Assembly (NCBI RefSeq): GCF_004138285.1 | Contig: NZ_SCFN01000008.1 | Coordinates: 62,001-126,000, forward strand | Length of the DNA: 64,000 bases | DNA from: Gottfriedia acidiceleris | Lineage (GTDB): Bacteria > Bacillota > Bacilli > Bacillales > Bacillaceae_G | Direction: 5' to 3' | Shown here: positions 57,593 through 64,000 of the stretch, piece after piece | Layout of the letters: each line of letters opens with the position of its first letter | Position numbering within the stretch: position 1 is the stretch's first letter | Made by a program: the position numbers and the translations under genes | Notes under the pieces: generated by a model | The model's database searches: none | The model's input: the letters and a program-made list of their open reading frames with translations, nothing else | What the model was told of the DNA's origin: nothing

Positions 57593-59026
57593 TTATTTTA
57601 ATAAATGGGCGATATGATTAATATCGCGCTGTGAAAGAGTAGAACTAATTACCGCAATTGGAACAATATCTAAATCAATTTGAAAATCAGCAATGATAAA
57701 GTCCAAACGTAATTCACTAATCGTTTCAGGGCTTAGTTCGCCGTTTTGGAGTTCAACAAATTGGATTTTATCTCCAAATTCTTTTATTAGTTTAGCTGTT
57801 ATATACTGTCGTACACCATAACCTTCACTACTTAACAGCAGTACCCTTTTTTTTACGAATGATAATTTAATAATGATTGCTTGAATATTTAATGTGATTT
57901 TAGCAATTACTTCATTATTTACTTCTGGGTATGAAAGGTAATTGCACCAATTACGAAATACAGTTTTTACTTTATGAAATAACTCCGGATAACGCTTTTT
58001 AACGTATTCAGTAATGAGGCAAGATCGATCAATTCTACCGTTTAAAAAAAGAACTAGGGAAAAGGCTTTAAATTGTTTTTGAAGAGTGAGAATAAAATCA
58101 TTATGATCATGTAATTTTATACCAAGCTTTTTTTCGAGCATCGTAACGAGCTCGTGTAATTCTATATATTGTTTTTTTGATTTATGATGGTAGCTAATTA
58201 TTATTTCATCTTGAGGTTCATTATCGCTAGAAAAATAAGGGGATGCAGATATCATTATAGAAAGAGCGTTTATTTCATTTAATGGAATTGATACTTTATA
58301 AATTTTTTCTAGCTGTCCGCATATATCAGTTGCAACTGAAAAAAACTTCGAATCCTTAATATTGTTAGAAGGATTTAAATCCAATTGTATATCTCGATCG
58401 ATTCTTTGAATCATCGTACCAACATAATAAATATATTTATATATAGTAGGTGGGAATAAAAGTAAATTATTTTCTTCAGCTGACTTTGTAACTACTTTTT
58501 TTATTATAGAAAACGATAGAGAATCATAAGGCCATTTATTCGTATGGGAGTATAGACCATACAATACGTCACAGCATAAGATTCTTTTTTGGAACTCATT
58601 TCCTACAATTTCAAGAGGTGCACGCTTTAAACTTAAGTTATATGATTTCAATAAAGTGTCTACTCGTTCGAGAATTTTATAAACAGTATTATGATGTGTA
58701 TATAAGACTTTTCCTAAATCACTAATGTGTTCAATCTCTTTTATTAGAATAAACATGATTACTTGAAGTGATAAAGAGTTCTTAACAAAAAGTGAACGAA
58801 CTTGATCAAGTGAGGAATTAATTGGATTATTTATATAAATACCTTTTCCTTTTATCGTTTCAATTTGCCATCCTTCTGGAAGTGTTGCATTGATAATTTG
58901 TATATCAGTTCTTATTGTTTTCTCAGTACAATTTAAATTTTTAGCAAGCTCCTCCGTTTTGAACCATTTTTCTTGACTACTTAAAATATCGATTAAGTGT
59001 AATCTTCGTAAACTCGCCTTATCCAT
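57593..59026 (-). CDS. Mga/BglG-type transcriptional regulator with PRD-like domains
   Basis: 477 aa. N-terminal HTH (RRLHLIDILSSQEKWFKTEELAKNLNCTEKTIRTDIQII) and an Mga-type second HTH (about 75-165, GKVLYTHHNTVYKILERVD), then a PRD-like helical region, and a C-terminal EIIB-like fold (KKRVLLLSSEGYGVRQYITAKLIKEF). I could not place canonical PRD histidines with confidence. The architecture recalls AtxA/AcpB and MtlR-like regulators. Upstream are two matching dyads 100 bp apart and a divergent membrane-protein gene, its likely target. Confidence 0.85.
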   Translation of the reverse strand: MDKASLRRLHLIDILSSQEKWFKTEELAKNLNCTEKTIRTDIQIINATLPEGWQIETIKGKGIYINNPINSSLDQVRSLFVKNSLSLQVIMFILIKEIEHISDLGKVLYTHHNTVYKILERVDTLLKSYNLSLKRAPLEIVGNEFQKRILCCDVLYGLYSHTNKWPYDSLSFSIIKKVVTKSAEENNLLLFPPTIYKYIYYVGTMIQRIDRDIQLDLNPSNNIKDSKFFSVATDICGQLEKIYKVSIPLNEINALSIMISASPYFSSDNEPQDEIIISYHHKSKKQYIELHELVTMLEKKLGIKLHDHNDFILTLQKQFKAFSLVLFLNGRIDRSCLITEYVKKRYPELFHKVKTVFRNWCNYLSYPEVNNEVIAKITLNIQAIIIKLSFVKKRVLLLSSEGYGVRQYITAKLIKEFGDKIQFVELQNGELSPETISELRLDFIIADFQIDLDIVPIAVISSTLSQRDINHIAHLLK

Positions 59027-59170
59027 CTCATCTCCTACTTTAGATCTAGAATAATATTTTTACTAACATAAATAAACTAACTATTTTTGTGATGAAACTC
59101 ACATAAAATGTTGTTGAGATAATGTTTTCAAAATTATTTTAAACTTAGATGATGGATAAGGATATGACTA

Positions 59171-59292
59171 TTTTTACCGTTAAAAACGGTAATAAATATA
59201 TATTAATCGAAAATCTCCTTTTATATAACGAAGGGCATACATCGTTTAATGAAACTTTATATATTAACTGTTTTTACCTATCAAAACGGTAA
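59171..59292. promoter_or_regulatory. pair of ACCGT/ACGGT dyads 100 bp apart
   Basis: TTTTTACCGTTAAAAACGGTAA (59171-59192) and TTTTTACCTATCAAAACGGTAA (59271-59292) share 18 of 22 bases and start exactly 100 bp apart between the divergent regulator and membrane-protein genes. Likely binding sites of the Mga-like regulator or of another repressor. Confidence 0.55.
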
Positions 59293-59420
59293 AAAAAAGC
59301 ATTTGAAACTTTAATAAGCAAGACTATAATTTACTTTGAAAAGGAACTCGTTTTAATTTGTGATTGTATTCGGATGTGATCATGATTGGTGCTCTAAATT
59401 GAGAAATGAGGAGGGAAATG

Positions 59421-59903
59421 ATGGGTATAGTGTTACTGTTTTTTATCCTAGGAAAACTTTTGCTAGTTCAGTCTATGTTACATAGCCGTATTACTTTGTT
59501 AGGATTGTTATTTAGTATTTTTATTGTTGTTTTGCTATATTTACTTCCAATCTTTTTAGAATTCAATAAAAGAGAACGATCTATTGGTTATAGTTTTACT
59601 TCATTAGTAGTTGGATCTATATTTTTAATCTGTACTGTTTATGAAAGATATGCTGTTTTTGTATTTTCTACTATTGATCAAACAGAAGAAATCTCCAATA
59701 CAATATTCTCGTTTTTTATGATAGGGGACTTACTTTTTGTTTTTGATTTTCTATTATTACTGTACCTCTTACTATTCAAAGTACTTAAAATAAAGACAGC
59801 ACATTTAATTTTTGGAAAAGAAATAAGGAGAAATAAGAGAGCAAGTATAAAGAATGTCTATTCATATTCTCCTCTTAAAAACATTACGCTTAATGAAGAT
59901 TAA
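59421..59903 (+). CDS. four-helix membrane protein, unknown
   Basis: 160 aa, with four strongly hydrophobic segments (about 1-20, 25-45, 60-80, 98-125) and a basic C-terminal tail (FGKEIRRNKRASIKNVYSYSP). Not recognised. AGGAGGG at 59409-59415 best fits the ATG at 59421; ATG 59406 and 59418 are alternatives. It is divergent from the Mga-like regulator and next to the twin dyads, so it is probably regulated by it. Confidence 0.72.
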   Translation: MGIVLLFFILGKLLLVQSMLHSRITLLGLLFSIFIVVLLYLLPIFLEFNKRERSIGYSFTSLVVGSIFLICTVYERYAVFVFSTIDQTEEISNTIFSFFMIGDLLFVFDFLLLLYLLLFKVLKIKTAHLIFGKEIRRNKRASIKNVYSYSPLKNITLNED

Positions 59904-59953
59904 AGAGCAACTGATTTAATTATGAATGAATATAAAAAAATGAATGACATACG

Positions 59954-59985
59954 AAAAACCTCACTTTCGAAGTGAGGTTTTTTTG
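59954..59985 (+). terminator. terminator after the membrane-protein gene
   Basis: AAACCTCACTT / AAGTGAGGTTT stem with a T-run. Confidence 0.9.
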
Positions 59986-60181
59986 CACTTTCAATCCGTT
60001 CATAATTTTACTAAGGAGTAAGAAAATTGGGCAAGTGAATCGGTAACAATGCCCAAGTCCTCAACATATTTTGTTGTTGAGAGTCTGCGTTTTAGTGGAT
60101 TCAAATTAGGGAATCGTATTTATTTTATTTAAGTACGTTATGTTTTATTCGCTTTCAAATTTTATGTCGGAGGTTATAAAA

Positions 60182-60412
60182 ATGTATGATTTTCAAAGAG
60201 AGCTTCAACAATTAAACGTTGATCAGTTTCAAACTAGTCAAGTAGTTCCATGGGATTATAATCAGAATCAAAATCAAGATGCTCGAGTTTGCTTTGCATG
60301 CTTTTTCCCTTTTTTTAGTTGTTTTGGTTGTGGAGGTTGCTTCGGTTGTGGAGGATGCGGAGGCTGTTTCCGTTGCGGAGGATGCGGTCACTGTGGTCGC
60401 TGTCACCGTTAA
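60182..60412 (+). CDS. heterocycloanthracin/sonorensin-type bacteriocin precursor
   Basis: 76-aa precursor of a thiazole/oxazole-modified microcin. Leader about residues 1-34 (MYDFQRELQQLNVDQFQTSQ, then VVPWDY and a Gln/Asn run). The core has 12 Cys: C37, C40 and then ten in strict every-third-residue register from C47 to C74, mostly as CGG/CFG/CGH units. Cys-rich C-terminus, leader style and the two modification genes downstream match the heterocycloanthracin/sonorensin family. Expected fate is cyclodehydration of Cys to thiazoline/thiazole. GGAGG precedes ATG 60182; the ATG at 60140 would add 14 residues and has no ribosome site. Confidence 0.9.
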   Translation: MYDFQRELQQLNVDQFQTSQVVPWDYNQNQNQDARVCFACFFPFFSCFGCGGCFGCGGCGGCFRCGGCGHCGRCHR

Positions 60413-60451
60413 TTGTAATGTTTCATAAAAACTATTTGTCCAACTAGACAA

Positions 60452-60485
60452 TCAGCCCCTACTTATCTTTGTAGGGGTTATCTAT
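60452..60485 (+). terminator. leaky hairpin between precursor and maturation genes
   Basis: AGCCCCTAC / GTAGGGGTT stem followed by ATCTATT, a poor T-run. It would lower transcription of the enzyme genes relative to the precursor. Confidence 0.6.
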
Positions 60486-60591
60486 TAAATTAGGTTATGA
60501 CATAAGGAATACATAATATACATAGGATTATGAAGAAAGTATTTATTAAATTCAATGTACAACTCACAGGAGATTGAAGGAGTTGAAAAGG

Positions 60592-62538
60592 ATGTCAAAA
60601 TTGAATCCATCTGCACGACTAAAGGTTAATCGAGATACTTTTTTTGTACCTGATTCGAATGGAGGTGTCTATTTTAGGAATAACTTAAGTTCATTTCGAA
60701 TGGAAGGTGCATCTGTATACCAGTGGATTGAAAAGTTACTTCCTATGTTTAACGGTGAACACTCCCTAGATAGTTTAACAAATGGTTTGCCTGACCAATA
60801 CCGAGAAAGAGTATATGAAATTGGTGAGATTTTATATAAAAATGGCTTTGCACGGGATGTAAGTAAGGATCATCCACATCAATTATCTAAAGATATTTTA
60901 AATAAGTATGCAAGTCAAATTGAGTTTTTAAATTGTTTTGGGGAGTCTGGTTCATATCGTTTTCAAACGTATCGCCAATCCAAGATATTGGCAATTGGTT
61001 CTGGAACAATTGTCACTTCGCTAGTTTCAGCATTATTAGAGTCGGGGTTAGCCAAATTCCATCTTTTAATAACGAATACGGAAAATACTGATAAAAAACG
61101 AATAAAAGAAATTGTAGACAACGCACGGAGAACGGATAGTGAAGTCGAAGTTGAATTAATTAAGAGAAAGAAGCTTTCATTACAAGAGATTGTATCAGCT
61201 TTTGATTCGATTTTATACGTATCAGAAGATGATCGTGTTTATGAACTTAAATTGCTCAATGAGATTTGTAAAAGAGAGAAAAAGCGATTTATCCCAGCAA
61301 TTTCTTCGCAAAAGATCTGTATGGCCGGACCACTAGTGACTTCAAATTCTGAAGCTTGCTTTGAGTCAGCGTGGAGAAGCGTTCATCAAAACATACTCTG
61401 TGAAGAAGAAACGAACCAACCATTGTCTTCGATTACATCAGCAATGTTGGCAAATATAATGGTGTTCGAGCTATTTAAGGATATTACAAAGTCACGCGAA
61501 ACAGAAAAGAATAATCAGGTTTATATTATTAATCAAGAGACGCTAGAGGGCAGTTGGCACTCATTCTCTCCTCATCCACTAGTGACTGGGAAAGCAAAAG
61601 CTAAAATAGTTCATAATTTTGAGGAAAAGCTAGAGCAAAACAAACCTAGTGGAGATCAAAGGAAGTTATTAACTTACTTAGGTCAGTTCAATTCACAAGA
61701 AACTGGATTATTTCACGTTTGGGATGAGGGTGAACTAAATCAACTTCCATTAGCTCAGTGTCGGATACAAGTAGTAGATCCTCTTACAGAAGGACCAGTA
61801 AAACTACTAACGAGTACGATTTGTACTGAATTAACTCATGAAGAAGCACGAAGAGAGGCGGGACTTACTGGAGTTGAAATGTATGTATCGCAAATAGCCA
61901 GTCAACTTATTATGAATTCAGAGTCCGATGTTGTAGAGTGTATTGAACCTGAGGAATACATCGCAATAGCTACTGGTCAAACTTTTTCAGAAAGTATTTG
62001 TAGAGCTCTACAAAAATATTTGTCTGAAGAGCTTAATAAACAAACGAGTGATCATGAAAATCATATTCAGGAAATAAAAGCGATAAAAATTGAAGATGAT
62101 TGTGCTCAATTTTATTTACAAACATTAAATACAATACATGAATCTCCAAAAATAGCATTAGGAAAAGAGATTTGTGGATTTCCAGTAGTCTGGATTGGTA
62201 CACAAAAAGGCTGGTATAGAAGTGTTGGTTTAAATATAACAATGGCCTTACAAGATGCACTAAAACAAGTACTTAAGGAATCACAAAATAAAACCCCACT
62301 ACTTGCATCAAAAGCTACCCAGAGTTCATCAGTTTTAGTGGAAGAAAAGCAAGTACCTGAAATTATTATCCCTGAATCTGACCGTGCTAAACATGCTGAT
62401 TTATTATTCTCGGCTATGGATATTTTAAAACAGAATAATATGGAACTACTAACATTGGAGTTTATGCTTGAATCAATTAATGTAGATGAGCTAGCGGGAG
62501 TTTATGGTGTCTTGTTAAGAGAGGTGAGCTCGATTTGA
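60592..62538 (+). CDS. thiazole-containing bacteriocin maturation protein (ThiF/ocin type)
   Basis: 648 aa. An N-terminal winged-helix-like leader-binding region (LKVNRDTFFVPDSNGGVYFRN) is followed by a Rossmann-like ThiF/E1 segment (ILAIGSGTIVTSLVSALLESG, about 137-157) that lacks an obvious complete E1 active site. A long C-terminal part follows (GQTFSESICRALQKYL; GFPVVWIGTQKGWYRSVGLNI). This is the layout of the putative thiazole-containing bacteriocin maturation protein family found next to heterocycloanthracin precursors. AAGGAG supports ATG 60592. The gene overlaps the cyclodehydratase start (TTGA). Confidence 0.85.
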   Translation: MSKLNPSARLKVNRDTFFVPDSNGGVYFRNNLSSFRMEGASVYQWIEKLLPMFNGEHSLDSLTNGLPDQYRERVYEIGEILYKNGFARDVSKDHPHQLSKDILNKYASQIEFLNCFGESGSYRFQTYRQSKILAIGSGTIVTSLVSALLESGLAKFHLLITNTENTDKKRIKEIVDNARRTDSEVEVELIKRKKLSLQEIVSAFDSILYVSEDDRVYELKLLNEICKREKKRFIPAISSQKICMAGPLVTSNSEACFESAWRSVHQNILCEEETNQPLSSITSAMLANIMVFELFKDITKSRETEKNNQVYIINQETLEGSWHSFSPHPLVTGKAKAKIVHNFEEKLEQNKPSGDQRKLLTYLGQFNSQETGLFHVWDEGELNQLPLAQCRIQVVDPLTEGPVKLLTSTICTELTHEEARREAGLTGVEMYVSQIASQLIMNSESDVVECIEPEEYIAIATGQTFSESICRALQKYLSEELNKQTSDHENHIQEIKAIKIEDDCAQFYLQTLNTIHESPKIALGKEICGFPVVWIGTQKGWYRSVGLNITMALQDALKQVLKESQNKTPLLASKATQSSSVLVEEKQVPEIIIPESDRAKHADLLFSAMDILKQNNMELLTLEFMLESINVDELAGVYGVLLREVSSI

Positions 62539-64000
62539 ATTCAATGGTTACTATTTTTGGAGAGGGATTATTAAGTAAGTACACATCCGAAATTCTTTTA
62601 AATAAATATAAGATCGTTCAACAGAAAGATTTAGAGTCGAAGGTTTCAGAGGATACTAGTTTAATACTTATTTTAGATGACGCGTGGAACCCTAAGATTT
62701 ATGAAAAAGTAGATGAAAACTTAAGAATAGGAACTGTTCCATGGCTACGTGCTTGTGTTTCGTTTGGGGAAGGTGTAATCGGACCCTTAGTACATCCAGG
62801 GCAAAAAGGATGCATAAAGTGTGCTGATTTTAGACGTTTAATGGCTGGCAGAGAGCGCAGAGAAATGCTAGAAATTGATCATCAGTTATTAGAAGGTGAT
62901 GGAGTATCGGATGATGTATGGGGTACAAGAACGGGACTTTTACAAATGGCTTACTTAATTGCTGCTGAAGTAGATAAATTTATGAACGGTAAAGAAACTC
63001 GTCTAGAGGAACGAATTTTTTTATTAAATATGAAAACATTCAAGAGTTCTAATCACTTTTTTTTACCGAATCCTTTATGTCCAATTTGTGGCGAACTAGA
63101 AGATGATACTTCTGATTCTGCTATTATTTCACTTGAGCCAAGTATGAAAGTATCTCCAAATAGTTATCGTAGTCGCTCGATGGATGAATTAAAAAAAGTG
63201 TTAGTTAATGACTATTTAGGTCAAAAGACAGGTTTTTTAAATGGAAAGGCATATGATCTAACCACACCATTTGCAGATGTTGTCGTAAACCTACCATTAC
63301 TTCAAGGGGATGAAGGAACAGCAGGGCGTACACTATCATATGAATCTAGTGAATTAACTGCTATTTTGGAAGGGTTAGAAAGGTATTGTGGTCTCACTCC
63401 ACGAGGAAAAAGAACGGTAGTACATGATAGCTATAACAACGTAAAAGATTATGCAATTAATCCTGAAATTGTCGGTACTCATTCGAAAGAGCAATATGCT
63501 CTGCCGCGTTTTCCATTTAAGGCGTTTAATCCTAAACGGAAGATTGATTGGGTATGGGGCTATTCATTTATGAAGGAAGAGCCGATTCTTGTACCAGAGT
63601 TGCTTTCATACTATAGTCTAGGATGCGGACACGGTTATGTTTATGAAACTTCCAATGGATGTGCATTAGGAGGGAGTTTAGAAGAAGCTATATTCTACGG
63701 TATTTTGGAAATTGTTGAACGGGATTCTTTCTTAATGACTTGGTATGCTCAGTTGCCTCTTCCTCGACTTGATCCAAAATCGGCTAAGGATCAAGAACTC
63801 GATTTAATGATTGAGCGAATGCGCTTGGTTGGAGGATATGATCTTCATCTATTTAATTCGACGATGGAAAATGGAATTCCAAGTATTGTTGCCATTGCAA
63901 AAAACCGAAAAGAACATGGTTTAAATCTCATTTGTGCAGCAGGCGCACATCTTGATCCAGTTAGGGCGGTTAAAAGCGCAGTGCATGAGTTAGCTGGAAT
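62535..64000 (+). CDS. TOMM cyclodehydratase (leader-binding E1-like + YcaO), cut by window end
   Basis: Open to the window end (488 codons). N-terminal E1-like/cyclodehydratase domain with two zinc-type CxxC pairs (CIKCADFRR, CPICGE), then a YcaO domain of the SagD type: SSELTAILEGLERYCG and GGSLEEAIFYGILEIVERDSFLMTWYA hold the Glu residues that bind ATP/Mg. It activates Cys amides with ATP to form azolines in the precursor. The start is probably the TTG at 62535 after GAGGTGAG, overlapping the previous stop; an ATG at 62544 is the alternative. The flavin dehydrogenase normally needed to make aromatic azoles is not in the window. Confidence 0.93.
   Translation, partial: MNSMVTIFGEGLLSKYTSEILLNKYKIVQQKDLESKVSEDTSLILILDDAWNPKIYEKVDENLRIGTVPWLRACVSFGEGVIGPLVHPGQKGCIKCADFRRLMAGRERREMLEIDHQLLEGDGVSDDVWGTRTGLLQMAYLIAAEVDKFMNGKETRLEERIFLLNMKTFKSSNHFFLPNPLCPICGELEDDTSDSAIISLEPSMKVSPNSYRSRSMDELKKVLVNDYLGQKTGFLNGKAYDLTTPFADVVVNLPLLQGDEGTAGRTLSYESSELTAILEGLERYCGLTPRGKRTVVHDSYNNVKDYAINPEIVGTHSKEQYALPRFPFKAFNPKRKIDWVWGYSFMKEEPILVPELLSYYSLGCGHGYVYETSNGCALGGSLEEAIFYGILEIVERDSFLMTWYAQLPLPRLDPKSAKDQELDLMIERMRLVGGYDLHLFNSTMENGIPSIVAIAKNRKEHGLNLICAAGAHLDPVRAVKSAVHELAG

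Noticed and set aside
60212-60451. 79-aa Thr/Ser/Ala-rich minus-strand frame opposite the bacteriocin precursor
   Set aside because: It is the complement of the Cys/Gly repeat; no ribosome site, and the plus-strand precursor fits its operon.

Overview
The window looks like a chromosomal segment of a low-GC, Gram-positive, endospore-forming Bacillaceae. The evidence is AT-rich intergenic DNA, strong AGGAGG-type ribosome binding sites, a Bacillus-type kam/yod lysine cluster, a sporulenol-type terpene cyclase, an xpt gene under a guanine riboswitch, a Fur-boxed fhu-like operon and a heterocycloanthracin/sonorensin-type bacteriocin locus. I saw no rRNA, tRNA, CRISPR array, insertion sequence or prophage gene. 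All family assignments come from reading motifs by eye; no database search was run.

Region 1 (1-3.3 kb): an amino-acid permease cut by the window edge, and an orphan HlyD-type membrane-fusion protein. Region 2 (3.5-16.4 kb): an aromatic-compound catabolic locus. A divergent MFS transporter and an alpha/beta hydrolase-IclR regulator pair are followed by a cupin gene and an eight-gene operon. The operon encodes an extradiol dioxygenase, an SDR, a ThDP enzyme, an aldehyde dehydrogenase, an aspartate-dehydrogenase-like protein, ring-hydroxylating dioxygenase alpha and beta subunits, and a cis-dihydrodiol-dehydrogenase-type SDR. No ferredoxin or ferredoxin reductase is encoded with them. Consensus sigma-A promoters there are followed directly by AAACA/TGTTT dyads that look like IclR operators.

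Region 3 (16.4-20.5 kb): small hypothetical genes, a DUF421 membrane protein, a Cys-rich protein and a squalene-hopene/sporulenol cyclase, plus a 32-bp perfect palindrome. Region 4 (20.8-30.7 kb): the lysine 2,3-aminomutase (kam/yod) cluster with its sigma-54 activator KamR, YokU and an amino-acid permease. A decayed beta-glucoside PTS-IIA/6-phospho-beta-glucosidase fusion relic follows.

Region 5 (31.4-48.7 kb): a sigma-54-controlled amine/amino-acid island with two divergent APC permeases (one PuuP-like), glutamate dehydrogenase, a PAS-type sigma-54 activator, an aminoaldehyde dehydrogenase, putrescine aminotransferase, GabT, GabD, a class III CoA-transferase and a glutaryl-CoA-dehydrogenase-like protein. 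Together these could take putrescine to succinate and cadaverine/5-aminovalerate through glutarate to crotonyl-CoA. Five -24/-12 promoters are visible, and three of the intergenic regions share a 15-bp motif that may be the activator site.

Region 6 (48.8-59.9 kb): DUF488, a hypothetical and a HEAT-like protein; a Fur-boxed ferredoxin/flavodoxin reductase divergent from an fhuCDBG-like operon; xpt with its riboswitch; an HD-GYP-like protein; and an Mga/PRD-type regulator divergent from a small membrane protein, with two matching dyads exactly 100 bp apart. Region 7 (60.1-64 kb): a thiazole/oxazole-modified microcin locus. It holds a 76-aa precursor whose core has a Cys at every third position, a ThiF-like maturation protein and a YcaO cyclodehydratase cut off by the window end.
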